Positions 24,813 through 32,567 of a stretch of DNA of 64,000 nucleotides are shown in pieces. The translations under genes and the position numbers were made by a program. Source of the DNA: Schlesneria sp. DSM 10557 (GTDB lineage Bacteria; Planctomycetota; Planctomycetia; Planctomycetales; Planctomycetaceae); the NCBI RefSeq assembly GCF_041860085.1, contig NZ_CP124747.1, positions 2,914,001 to 2,978,000 on the forward strand, in the 5' to 3' direction. The notes under the pieces are model-generated. The model was not told the DNA's origin, made no database searches, and saw only the letters and a program-made list of their open reading frames with translations. The first letter of the stretch is position 1. Every line of letters starts with the position of its first letter.

Positions 24813-25697
24813 TCACCTTTCCTCAAGTGAAGCGGCTAAAATGCGAACGTCCGAAGTTGGTACGGTCGCTGGTTTGCTGAGAGTTACAGGGTCGTGCCCC
24901 GTGTCGCTGGCCCAAACATCGAGCAGTCGCTTTGGCGGTTCCGACTTGGAAATCGCGCTCAGTGGCAAGTGCTTCATCGTTTGAATTTCGTCGCTGACTG
25001 CTTCGAGATACGCCCACGGGTCGCCATAGCCGAAATACGACCATGCCATCAATTGAACTAACGGCAGCCGAAGTTTCGTTGCCTCGATCAGTCGGCCAGA
25101 AACATGCAACGCCAGCCGAATGAATTGCCAGTCGTGATGAACCCATTTGGGATGATCTGCATATTCTGGAAGTTCATCTGGATCGACTTCGGTATCTTCC
25201 TTGAACACCTGAAATTTCGTCTCTTGTCGAATGTGGTTGAAACTCGTGCACCAGTGCGGGAAGCACCCAACGCAGTGCGCCAGCTCGTGCCCCGCGACTT
25301 GCAACAGCCGTGAGTACCAGTCTGTATAGTCCTCGTCCGCTGCTGGGGGATCGTCTCGCAAACAGAACGCAGGTCCGATGCCCCGCCACTGTGCCCCGAT
25401 CTGTGGACGCAATGTGTCGGCCAGGTCCTGAGAAGTGATCCCGCAGAGGCTATCGTGCCATCGCAGGCCGATCTCAGTCTCCCCAAGGATGTACAACCTA
25501 CGGCACTTCGACTGCCGCAGTTCGTGCCTGATCATCGGCTTCAGGGTGTCTATCAGCTTCTGCCGTTCCCGTGCCCACGAGAAACGCCACGGTCGGACGA
25601 TCTTTGGCGCAGGTCGCTCATACGCCTTGATCCATCGCCGTTCCCCCGTGCTTTCGTCGAGCCACAAGATTTTTTGGTAGGGGTTGTTTCTGTTCAA
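24813..25697 (-). CDS. Putative zinc metallopeptidase with HExxH motif
   Basis: The motif VAGHELAHCVG places the zinc-binding His at residues 137 and 141 and the catalytic Glu at 138. The protein is rich in Trp and His and has no signal peptide, so it should act in the cytoplasm. The start is TTG at 25,697 with GAGAGG upstream. It lies in the transcript between the helicase block and the coiled-coil gene. A role in processing an element or host protein, for example a repressor, is possible but is only inference. Confidence 0.7.
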   Translation of the reverse strand: MNRNNPYQKILWLDESTGERRWIKAYERPAPKIVRPWRFSWARERQKLIDTLKPMIRHELRQSKCRRLYILGETEIGLRWHDSLCGITSQDLADTLRPQIGAQWRGIGPAFCLRDDPPAADEDYTDWYSRLLQVAGHELAHCVGCFPHWCTSFNHIRQETKFQVFKEDTEVDPDELPEYADHPKWVHHDWQFIRLALHVSGRLIEATKLRLPLVQLMAWSYFGYGDPWAYLEAVSDEIQTMKHLPLSAISKSEPPKRLLDVWASDTGHDPVTLSKPATVPTSDVRILAASLEER

Positions 25698-25799
25698 AGT
25701 AGCCTCTCTCGGTTCCGCTTGGGATGGGGGTGAAATTTTGGGTGGCGCGCGGGATCGTGTGCAGTAACAAGGTTTGTCGACCTGACAGGAACCTATCCT

Positions 25800-26000
25800 T
25801 CATGGCCCCCTCCCTTCATGCCGCAGGATCACCTCACCATCACGCCTGATCTCGATCGATTGCTTCGACATTGTTCGGTCTGGTCCGATCCTCACCTCAT
25901 TGTGATTCTCGATCTGTAGCCGTGGTGCAGTCGGCCCGATCGGCACCTGATCGCAGCAGCCGAGACTCAGCAGTGCCGCCGCCCATCTGTGTGATCTCAT
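25800..26000 (-). CDS. Small possible lipoprotein
   Basis: From ATG 26,000, which overlaps the upstream stop as ATGA, the product begins MRSHRWAAALLSLGCC. This is a short basic and hydrophobic stretch ending in a lipobox-like LSLGC. The remainder is a polar 50-residue domain. A small membrane-anchored lipoprotein is plausible. Small size and weak features keep confidence low. Confidence 0.5.
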   Translation of the reverse strand: MRSHRWAAALLSLGCCDQVPIGPTAPRLQIENHNEVRIGPDRTMSKQSIEIRRDGEVILRHEGRGP

Positions 26001-26191
26001 CGCCTGCCCTTCCAATTTCGATTCGGCTTTCCTGATCGCTTCCGGCCTGCTGCCGCCGCGATGTCAATCAGGGGTCGTGTCTGCCCGCTCTCGTCGGTCC
26101 AGTTGAGCCACCGACACCGCTGGCAGTTCCATCTGCCGGACTGGGGCTTGCTCGATGTCTCGCCGCAGCCTGTGCATTTTGGTGGGGTCAT
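25997..26191 (-). CDS. Small zinc-ribbon protein
   Basis: ATG 26,191 overlaps the upstream stop as ATGA. The 64-residue product begins MTPPKCTGCG and continues WNCQRCRWLNW, a C-x2-C...C-x2-C ribbon, and ends in a basic tail (GRKRSGKPNRNWKGRR). Nucleic-acid binding is likely. It is one of several zinc ribbons in this element. Confidence 0.6.
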   Translation of the reverse strand: MTPPKCTGCGETSSKPQSGRWNCQRCRWLNWTDESGQTRPLIDIAAAAGRKRSGKPNRNWKGRR

Positions 26192-26544
26192 GATTTCCCC
26201 TTCGGCTTGAATATCCACTCGAACCCGGCGATCGAATTGCCTGGGGAATGTCGATCGAGCAGGTAATTGCGATACTCCTCCCCAACCGGACCGCGATCTA
26301 AGATCGTTCGGTTCTTGGCTTCAGCTTCCGAGAACTTCAGCCGACCGTCTGCGGCCAAGTACAGCGTCACTGAGAACTTTGCGGGGTCGTCCTCCCAGTT
26401 CGTCGCGAACGACTCAAGCCATTCATCAAAACTGATTCCGGTTCCCAGTTGCTCATGTAACCGTCTCGCATCGACGACGGTGATCGTGCTGCCGTCGACT
26501 CGGAGTTGTTCTGGTTCAAGTTGGACGTGTGTCTTTTCTGTCAT
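26188..26544 (-). CDS. Unknown element protein, 118 residues
   Basis: The start has GAGGAAAG upstream and the stop overlaps the next gene as ATGA. The protein contains RLHEQLGTGISFDEWLESFATNWEDD and an aromatic C-terminus. I recognise no family. It follows the DnaB-type helicase gene by 77 bp. Confidence 0.65.
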   Translation of the reverse strand: MTEKTHVQLEPEQLRVDGSTITVVDARRLHEQLGTGISFDEWLESFATNWEDDPAKFSVTLYLAADGRLKFSEAEAKNRTILDRGPVGEEYRNYLLDRHSPGNSIAGFEWIFKPKGKS

Positions 26545-26621
26545 GCTTCTTTCCTCGATTTTGTGGGTAATGTGAATTGCCTGTGCATGTTTTGAGATTC
26601 AAGATTCGACGGCTTATTGGC

Positions 26622-27968
26622 TCACCAGACCACCTCCTGTTCCTCTGGCCCCAGCAGTCGCTGGCGCACTGGATCGATAGTCATCTGAATGACCGCCTGA
26701 CTGATGCCGCGACTTCGATTTTTCGCGTGGTAGATTCGATACTCGGTCGGGTCGGCGTAGTTTGGATCTACCTTTGCAGGCCATTGGATGAACAAAATCA
26801 CGTCAGCATCTTGCTCCAACTGGCCCGAGTCCCGCAGGTCGCTGAGTTGTGGGACCGCAGACTGACGGCTTTCGATCGACCGGCTGAGTTGTGCGAGCAG
26901 TAACACGACAATCTCATGCTTGGTCGCGACCCGCTTCATCCGGGTTGATACGTCGCTGACCTGCTCGTACTTGCTGGAGCCAGCGCCCTTCAGTAACTGG
27001 GCATAGTCCACTGCAACGATCTTTACGCCGTGTCGCCTGACCGCCGAAGCAATCGCACGTTCTGCGACATCCACCGATCCGCAGGACTCAGCCACCAGTA
27101 ACGGCGCCCGTCCCGCGAAGTGCTGTTGGGCTTCGTATTTCAACCGCTCCAGGTCCGCTGACCAACCATTCACATCGGTCGGCATGATTCTCTGAACGGT
27201 CCGCTTTGCCAGGCTGATCGCCGACATCTCTTCGCTGACGATCATAGCCGGGACACCGTGCATCGTCGCTTGCTCAACCCATTGCAACGCGGACAACGAT
27301 TTTCCCTGACCCGGTCGCCCACCAATGATGATCAGCTCGCCAGGTGCCACCCCGCCTATCGCACGGTCAATTGCAGGAATCCCCACTCGCATTGTTTCCG
27401 CTTCGCCGCGTGCCAATCCGTCGACGTACTCGTGAACGACATCAGACATCAACTTTTCACGTCGACATCCAACTTGCGGCAGGTCCTCAGCCAGTCGGAG
27501 CAAGCTCGACCGCACGCCCTCGATACTGGCATGGGACTCCGTTAGTTTCAGCAGATCCTCGAGCCCACGCTGTAGCCTCCGCAGAGAAGCTTTCGAGTTG
27601 ATGATCGAGATCCACTCTGCAACGTGCTCGGCCCCGAACGACTCGGCCTGATCCAATAATTCGAGCAGGTAGTTCACGCCGTCCGGCAACTCGCCCAATT
27701 TCCCGGTTTCCGACAGCCGATCGCCGACGGTCAGCACGTCAACTGGTCGCTGTTCGTCTGCCAACTCAATCATCGCGGCCAGTGTGGCCCGATGAGCATC
27801 ACCCACCAGTGCCGACAGATCGAACTCGGTGATTGTGTCCCGCAGTTCATCGAACCGGACAAGCAACGTGCCCACCAGCAGTTTTTCAGCGTAGTCCGCA
27901 CGAATGAGCCCCCCTTCGAACGGGATCTGCCATTTCTGGGCGCCGCGTCGTGTACGCGCCTCGCTCAT
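26622..27968 (-). CDS. DnaB-type replicative helicase of the element
   Basis: The protein has a DnaB-like N-terminal domain (residues about 22-125) and a RecA-like helicase domain. Walker A is GRPGQGKS (217-224). Walker B is VAVDYAQLL (D321). A motif like AQLSRSIESR and SGQLEQDADVI follow, as in DnaB. The length of 448 residues is normal. It should unwind DNA at the element's replication fork. It is preceded by, and overlaps as ATGA, a phage-type initiator gene that could load it. An autonomous replication module is unusual for a passive island and supports episomal replication after excision. Confidence 0.93.
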   Translation of the reverse strand: MSEARTRRGAQKWQIPFEGGLIRADYAEKLLVGTLLVRFDELRDTITEFDLSALVGDAHRATLAAMIELADEQRPVDVLTVGDRLSETGKLGELPDGVNYLLELLDQAESFGAEHVAEWISIINSKASLRRLQRGLEDLLKLTESHASIEGVRSSLLRLAEDLPQVGCRREKLMSDVVHEYVDGLARGEAETMRVGIPAIDRAIGGVAPGELIIIGGRPGQGKSLSALQWVEQATMHGVPAMIVSEEMSAISLAKRTVQRIMPTDVNGWSADLERLKYEAQQHFAGRAPLLVAESCGSVDVAERAIASAVRRHGVKIVAVDYAQLLKGAGSSKYEQVSDVSTRMKRVATKHEIVVLLLAQLSRSIESRQSAVPQLSDLRDSGQLEQDADVILFIQWPAKVDPNYADPTEYRIYHAKNRSRGISQAVIQMTIDPVRQRLLGPEEQEVVW

Positions 27969-28726
27969 TGGATGATACCTCCGAGTGAATTGGTTCGGAT
28001 CTCGGAGATTGGCTGAATACGTGGGGTGGTGACGTGCCCTGTGCGATGTGGTGTCAGTCCGTCGCCAGCGGAATCCGTGGTCGACCAGTTGCGGACCGCT
28101 GCCCTCCAGTCCTTCATCGCGTTTCGACCAACCTTCCAGCCGTTCGACTCGTAGTGATCAACGAACTTCTGCGGATTGATCGTCGACGAGATCTCACGGC
28201 AGTAGGCCGACACTTCAGTGGCAGTAGGCTTAACGAACCTCACGACCTTCGGTTTCAGTTCTATTTCCCCATTCCCCTTTGGGTGGCGTGCGTCTTCTTG
28301 ATGCACACTCTTACTATCCATTCCATTAGACTCCATTCCGTCGCGAGGAGTCGTCGAATGCTCGACGATAACTCGACGAGTGCTCGACGAATTTTGACCA
28401 TCAGGACGAGGGTATTTCTTGGTGGGTCGGTCTATCTTTTGGTGCCGATCCCAGCCTGTAACATGCCAATACCTCTCGTTTTCAGCCTCAAACTCAATGA
28501 TCAGGCCGTTCCGCTTTAGTTCGTCGACCATGCCTTGGATCTCTTCATCGGCGATCGCATCACCTGGGAAAACCTCCATCTTCAATCGCTTAATGCTCGC
28601 GGGATGAACTCCGCCGTCGTCGCAGAAGCACCACAAGCCGACGAACAGCAGTCGAGCACTCGTCGAGCACTCGACGATTTGTTCCGACGTGAAGAATTCC
28701 GGCTTGATCGTGCGAATGCGTGCCAT
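27965..28726 (-). CDS. Phage-type replication initiator / helicase loader
   Basis: From ATG 28,726 the protein begins MARIRTIKPEFFTSEQIVEC, followed by SARLLFVGLWCFCDDGGVHP. This is the N-terminal winged-helix pattern of phage replisome organisers (related to DUF1376 and phage O proteins). A low-complexity Ser/Asp linker leads to a C-terminal domain with VDHYESNGWKVGRNAMKDWRAAVRNW, typical of the same group. Its start shares a base with the upstream stop and its own stop overlaps the helicase start. An origin may lie within or near the gene, as in lambda-like phages; I could not see clear iterons. Confidence 0.82.
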   Translation of the reverse strand: MARIRTIKPEFFTSEQIVECSTSARLLFVGLWCFCDDGGVHPASIKRLKMEVFPGDAIADEEIQGMVDELKRNGLIIEFEAENERYWHVTGWDRHQKIDRPTKKYPRPDGQNSSSTRRVIVEHSTTPRDGMESNGMDSKSVHQEDARHPKGNGEIELKPKVVRFVKPTATEVSAYCREISSTINPQKFVDHYESNGWKVGRNAMKDWRAAVRNWSTTDSAGDGLTPHRTGHVTTPRIQPISEIRTNSLGGIIQ

Positions 28727-28995
28727 CAATACACCTCCCGATCGATGCCGTATTGACGCAAAACTTTCGGCAGGATCGCCCCCAGCAGGACAGGCCCGCA
28801 AGCTGGTGAATCGTCTGACACGCGACTGCCAAACGCATTCAGTCCATGTCGTCGCCGCAGTCTGATGGACGCATCTCGCAGGATCGCCCGCACTCCGGGT
28901 GTGAGCCCGATAGCCGAGTCGACGACAACACGGAACGGCGCAGTCGGGATTGTTCGTCGCTGGATCTTGCTACTTAGTTGTGACGCTCGTATCAT
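28726..28995 (-). CDS. Unknown small protein upstream of the initiator
   Basis: The 89-residue basic protein has AAGGAAA ahead of its ATG and ends in a TGATG overlap with the initiator gene. It has no motif I recognise. A GC-rich hairpin (CCCCGTG...CACGGGG) followed by TTTTT on the plus strand lies just upstream at about 29,014-29,053. Confidence 0.6.
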   Translation of the reverse strand: MIRASQLSSKIQRRTIPTAPFRVVVDSAIGLTPGVRAILRDASIRLRRRHGLNAFGSRVSDDSPACGPVLLGAILPKVLRQYGIDREVY

Positions 28996-29056
28996 GACGT
29001 TTCCTTGTTTTTGCCCCGTGGGGAGGTGCCAACCAAAACCTCACGGGGTTTTTGCA

Positions 29057-29245
29057 TTACTTGGACTTTAGATAGTACTTGTGCAGCGTCGCCCGCTGCT
29101 GTGGAGTCAGTTCTGAAAAGAACCAGCCATACGAGACGAGCCAGGCACCGAATGACGATGTGTCCACCGCCCGCAGCCCTGATATTTGGTTGCTCCTGAG
29201 TGCCCCTTTCGGAACGTTCGGCACCGCGTACAATCGATCGATCAT
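29057..29245 (-). CDS. Small unknown element protein, 62 residues
   Basis: The frame has a good GGAGG ribosome-binding site before ATG 29,245. The product contains FGAWLVSYGWFFSELTPQQRATLHKYYL, which looks like a small helical domain. No family is recognised. Confidence 0.55.
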   Translation of the reverse strand: MIDRLYAVPNVPKGALRSNQISGLRAVDTSSFGAWLVSYGWFFSELTPQQRATLHKYYLKSK

Positions 29246-29271
29246 CTGTTCGCCTCCTCAAAACGAGTCCG

Positions 29272-29556
29272 TTAGATCCTTGGCTCAGACCGATTCCGCG
29301 CCAGGTACTGCAGCAGATCAGATCTCGTGTACCGGATGCGGCGACCGACGATCTGGCTGGCCCCGATACGGCCCCTGCCCCGTTCGTCCCGCAGTTGATG
29401 CGGTTCAAGCCCAATCAGCCGAGCAGCTTCGGGTTCGCTGAATGCGAGACGATCGCCGAGTTTGGCTTCATCTGCTTTGATCGCTGCAATGGTTTCCGCG
29501 ACGACAGACGCGACAAGTGGTCGCAAGTCGTCCTGAGTGAGTGACACGGTCAGCAT
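29272..29556 (-). CDS. HTH_17-type DNA-binding protein
   Basis: The C-terminal half reads AFSEPEAARLIGLEPHQLRDER and IVGRRIRYTRSDLLQYLARN, a MerR/excisionase-like winged HTH. The N-terminal 35 residues form an acidic helix. It overlaps the gene before it by 7 bp. It could act as an excisionase or as a transcription regulator of the replication transcript. Confidence 0.75.
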   Translation of the reverse strand: MLTVSLTQDDLRPLVASVVAETIAAIKADEAKLGDRLAFSEPEAARLIGLEPHQLRDERGRGRIGASQIVGRRIRYTRSDLLQYLARNRSEPRI

Positions 29557-29780
29557 GAAACCGACTCCGCCTGCGGGAGCCAGTTCAGCCGGCGCAACTC
29601 ATTCGCCACGGTATCTACGTCTTCGAGTGCCAGAGTGCGGTACACTCCGACTCGCTGGATATCGATCGCGTTCCGTGCGTCCAACGCATCGACAACGCGA
29701 CGCATCTTCCATGCGGGAATTAGTTCGCCGCCATGTCGACTATGAATCGTCGCAGCTACGTCCGTGATTGTGAGCCTCAT
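29550..29780 (-). CDS. Small HTH-like protein opening the replication transcript
   Basis: The 76-residue protein contains LTITDVAATIHSRHGGELIPAW and a RRVVDALDARNAIDIQRVGVYRTL segment, resembling a short DNA-binding domain. It is the first gene of the long leftward transcript. The ribosome-binding site GGGAG lies within the 3' arm of a perfect 9-bp dyad at 29,780-29,823. Confidence 0.6.
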   Translation of the reverse strand: MRLTITDVAATIHSRHGGELIPAWKMRRVVDALDARNAIDIQRVGVYRTLALEDVDTVANELRRLNWLPQAESVSC

Positions 29781-29823
29781 ATCGTCTCCCTGTGTGGTCA
29801 GCCATGTGACTACAGAGACGATA
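29780..29823 (-). promoter_or_regulatory. Dyad covering the ribosome-binding site of the first replication-transcript gene
   Basis: The arms TATCGTCTC (29,780-29,788) and GAGACGATA (29,815-29,823) are perfect inverted repeats. On the minus-strand transcript the second arm reaches into the start codon and contains the GGGAGA sequence that serves as ribosome-binding site. The structure could act as an operator or as an RNA hairpin hiding the start. Confidence 0.55.
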
Positions 29824-29899
29824 GGCCCAAAGAACGTCGTCGAAAATAGGCTTTCGCTGCTTTCAGAAGCAACATAAGCAACCGAAGAAACAAACTAAG

Positions 29900-30889
29900 C
29901 TAATGACTGTTCAGGAGACGCTGGATAGGTCGTTTTGGTGGATCTTCGCTGAACTTCAAGTATGGAAATTGTTTCTCAAGAACGGGTTTCAACTGGACGT
30001 AACTGAACTTGCTCGGTTGTCGTCCGCGTGAGGCAATGATCGGTTCCGGCCAGGTCTTTTCATACGGCGCAAGCGAAGTTCGCTCTAATCCAACGAGGTC
30101 TGCAATTTCAGTCGGTGTGTATAAGTCTGCGAGGCCATTCGAGACAGCACTGGGTGTGATAGGTTTCGGTAAAGCCATGATGTTAGGGTCGTCTTGCTCC
30201 AGTAGAATCGGCAAGTCTGTCTCAGCTTCCACCTTGATCACTTCAGTCTGAATCTTGCGATTCGACCGAGCCCCCCCCAGTACAGATCTTTGTGGGGACG
30301 TTTCATTCCTCAACCGCTCCAACTCTCGGATGCAGTCCGATACAGTCGCCGCCTCTGCTGGCCATGCCGGTTTGTTTTCCGTGACGTTCGACAGCAGCCA
30401 TAGGTGCGCGTGCCGGACAGCAGATCGACCGAATGACAGATCGTTTGCGCGTGCCACGTCTGCAATCGTGTCACCCAGCCACCGCGAGAATGCGTCTGCC
30501 GTATTTAACGCATACTTCGGAAGTTCAAACTCCCATCCGCGAGGCAGTTCCTTGCGTTCATCGACCAGAGAACTCAGTCGGAAAAAAGCGTCATCCAACC
30601 ACCGCAGCCGATCTCGTTTTGCGGCCTCTCGTGTGACAACTTCGTGTTCAGGTTGCGGGGATTCGGTCCATTGGATGGGATGGAAGATGATTCCCATTCC
30701 AGTAAGACTCTGAATCACGTGCGTTGCGAACGTATCGGCGTAGCCCTTCAGTTCGTCAACGCCCCACGGCAGATGTGGTCCGTACTCCGCTTGTGGTGTG
30801 CGCTGCCATTCGACGTCCCTCAGTAACTCAACGCAACTTCCAGCCAGGTCATCTTCCATATCGCCCGCCCCATGCGTGCCAGCCCCCAT
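29900..30889 (-). CDS. Unknown protein with C-terminal HTH-like domain
   Basis: The 329-residue protein has no recognisable enzymatic motif. Its C-terminus, YTPTEIADLVGLERTSLAPYEKTWPEPIIASRGRQP, followed by FSYVQLKPVLEKQFP, looks like an excisionase-like HTH. The N-terminal region is helical with conserved-looking Trp. ATG 30,859 is an alternative start. It is the element gene closest to attR. A 120-bp gap with regulatory dyads separates it from the replication transcript. Confidence 0.65.
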   Translation of the reverse strand: MGAGTHGAGDMEDDLAGSCVELLRDVEWQRTPQAEYGPHLPWGVDELKGYADTFATHVIQSLTGMGIIFHPIQWTESPQPEHEVVTREAAKRDRLRWLDDAFFRLSSLVDERKELPRGWEFELPKYALNTADAFSRWLGDTIADVARANDLSFGRSAVRHAHLWLLSNVTENKPAWPAEAATVSDCIRELERLRNETSPQRSVLGGARSNRKIQTEVIKVEAETDLPILLEQDDPNIMALPKPITPSAVSNGLADLYTPTEIADLVGLERTSLAPYEKTWPEPIIASRGRQPSKFSYVQLKPVLEKQFPYLKFSEDPPKRPIQRLLNSH

Positions 30890-31110
30890 TGAATCAAAGC
30901 ACCGACCACGGAGCGAATGGGGATCGCTTTTCGGGGATCAGCCTAGTGGCCGGCGCGTGTACTGTCAGACATCCCGTCTTTTCGTTCCATGTCAATTCCA
31001 TGTCCACGGCACGATTTCACACGGGATCAGCACGATCAGTATAGCAAAAAAACAGCTTTGTTTCTTGCCTTTTCCGTAGTCCTCGAAAGTATAGAATAGC
31101 CCTTACTTCC

Positions 31111-31180
31111 GACTTAAAATCCTGTGGGACGAAAGTCCCGTGCGGGTTCGAGCCCCGCCTCGGCTAATGACTTACGGCGA
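31111..31180 (+). repeat. attR: right attachment repeat
   Basis: 31,111-31,168 repeats 15,426-15,483 exactly (3' part of tRNA-Leu from the anticodon stem to beyond the discriminator). After one mismatch, 11 more bases match. The 5' half of the tRNA is absent here, so this copy is not a gene. Confidence 0.93.
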
Positions 31181-31189
31181 TTCTGCAAC

Positions 31190-31730
31190 TCAGAAAAACG
31201 CCAAATGGTGCCCTTTCGGGCCCTCTCTTGAACGAGCCGTGCTGCCGTCAGTCGGCAACGGGCACTCAATCTATCGTGAATTGCTCAAAGCGAGCGATGG
31301 TCAACTCAGTCAAACAAAGTACGTGTGGCTGACCCGTCATGAGAATTTCAATCAGACGCAACTCTCCAATTTTGAAGAGACGTTCACGCTGCAATTGAAA
31401 ACCGGCCAAGTCTGGACCTTCAAAGAAATGCTCCGAGATCTCTGGGACCAGGATTCCGCCAAGGCCGGGACGATCTTCTTTAACGAGTGGTACAAGCGCG
31501 TGATTCACAACGGGCTGGAACAAATGAAGTCCGTTGCTCGTTTCATCAAAGACCGCCTGGTGAACGTCGTCAGCTACTGCTCACACCCCCTTACCCACGG
31601 AGGGGCCGAAGGACTCAACAGCAGAATCATCTCCATCAAAAGACGAGTCGGTGGTTTTCGTAACCGGCAAAACTTCAAAACCACCATTTTCTTCCGCTGC
31701 GGGGGACTCAATCTCTCCCCACGATAATCC
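31190..31730 (+). pseudogene. ISL3-type transposase fragment next to attR
   Basis: The frame from about 31,255 to 31,727 encodes the C-terminal third of an ISL3-family transposase. Recognisable blocks are LLKASDGQLSQTKYVWLTR, LKTGQVWTFKEMLRDLWD, and near the end AEGLNSRIISIKRRVGGFRN and NFKTTIFFRCGGL. The N-terminal zinc-binding and catalytic parts are missing, and no terminal inverted repeat is evident. The frame begins in attR sequence by chance only. It is a dead fragment that lay downstream of the tRNA before or after the element inserted. Confidence 0.8.
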
Positions 31731-31868
31731 CGGATGGACCCCCAAAAAGCCCCTGCCCCTGCGGCTGTTCGCGATATCGGGGCGAGGAGCTGTCAGTTCT
31801 CGTTCTCGCGCTTTGATGTTTCGTGTTAAGCAAAGGGCGTAGCAATGTCCATTGATCGCATTCGTGAC

Positions 31869-32567
31869 TTATTCAGATGCGGCAGAAACCCAGCGTCGGT
31901 GACGAAATCGACCAAAGATCACCAGTCCAGAAGCCCCCATGAGCGCCAAGGGAAACCCTGCTGGTTCGGGGACCTGAGTAACGTTCATGATCATCATAAA
32001 CGTTCCGCTAGACGGAAGTCCGGACGCGATGCCGAGAGGAATGTAGAAGCTAATTGAATCACCAACTGCCAGTGGCGTCTGAAAATCATAGATGAACCCA
32101 GCGATATCCCCATTGACGTTAACTTGCGTTGCTGTGAATGCTTCGCTGGAAATAAACTGGGGACTCGGAGACAGCAGAAAATCTCCGGCGTAAACGATTC
32201 CACCTTTAATGTACGGTGCGTTGCCAGAAGAAATACCGAGTGAACTGATCGCCCGCGACCCGGAATTCACTATCACCAGCACCAGATGGTCGGTGTAGCT
32301 GGGATCGAGCCCTCCGGCGCCAGCAACTGGATCGGTAAAAAAGAACTGAGCCTGGGTAGTAGGGAATGGCTGAAGGATCTGGCTTACGAAAGCACTCCCT
32401 TCTTTAATCCCTCCTTCGTTAACGAAATCAATCGTCGTCGCTACGGGAGTGCTGGTCACGTCTGCAACTCCCCCTGGATTCACCGTGGCGGAAATGATTC
32501 CCGCTTCCACCCGTGTTGTTGCCAGCCCAAGTACCACCAGCAGTATCGCACGCACTGTATTTCTCAA
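31869..32567 (-). CDS. PEP-CTERM sorting-domain protein
   Basis: The C-terminus carries VPEP, a 20-residue hydrophobic segment and an RFRHRR basic end: the PEP-CTERM signal read by an exosortase. TTG 32,567 is chosen because it follows GGGGGG at a proper distance and is followed directly by a signal peptide (RNTVRAILLVVLGLATTRVEA). The mature part is beta-rich and of unknown role. PEP-CTERM proteins are linked to surface or extracellular polymer production; no exosortase gene is in this window. Confidence 0.85.
   Translation of the reverse strand: MRNTVRAILLVVLGLATTRVEAGIISATVNPGGVADVTSTPVATTIDFVNEGGIKEGSAFVSQILQPFPTTQAQFFFTDPVAGAGGLDPSYTDHLVLVIVNSGSRAISSLGISSGNAPYIKGGIVYAGDFLLSPSPQFISSEAFTATQVNVNGDIAGFIYDFQTPLAVGDSISFYIPLGIASGLPSSGTFMMIMNVTQVPEPAGFPLALMGASGLVIFGRFRHRRWVSAASE

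Larger units (their letters stand above)
15426..31110. mobile_element. tRNA-Leu integrative element, about 15.7 kb, satellite- or island-like
   Basis: The element is delimited by the exact attL and attR repeats and has a tyrosine integrase next to attL. Almost all its genes run leftward, many joined by 4-bp ATGA or GTGA overlaps. They fall into two transcripts, starting near 29,780 and 20,014, plus a short rightward pair at 20,367-21,091. Recognisable functions are integrase, Fic toxin and antitoxin, four or five HTH proteins, several zinc-ribbon proteins, an HExxH metallopeptidase, a DnaB-type helicase and a phage-type replication initiator. No capsid, portal, large terminase, tail, lysis, relaxase or mating-pair gene is visible. 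It therefore looks like a phage satellite, a replicating genomic island or a remnant prophage. Confidence 0.88.

Noticed and set aside
15426-31180. Complete prophage
   Set aside because: No capsid, portal, large terminase, tail or lysis gene could be recognised in the 15.7 kb; size and content fit a satellite or island better.
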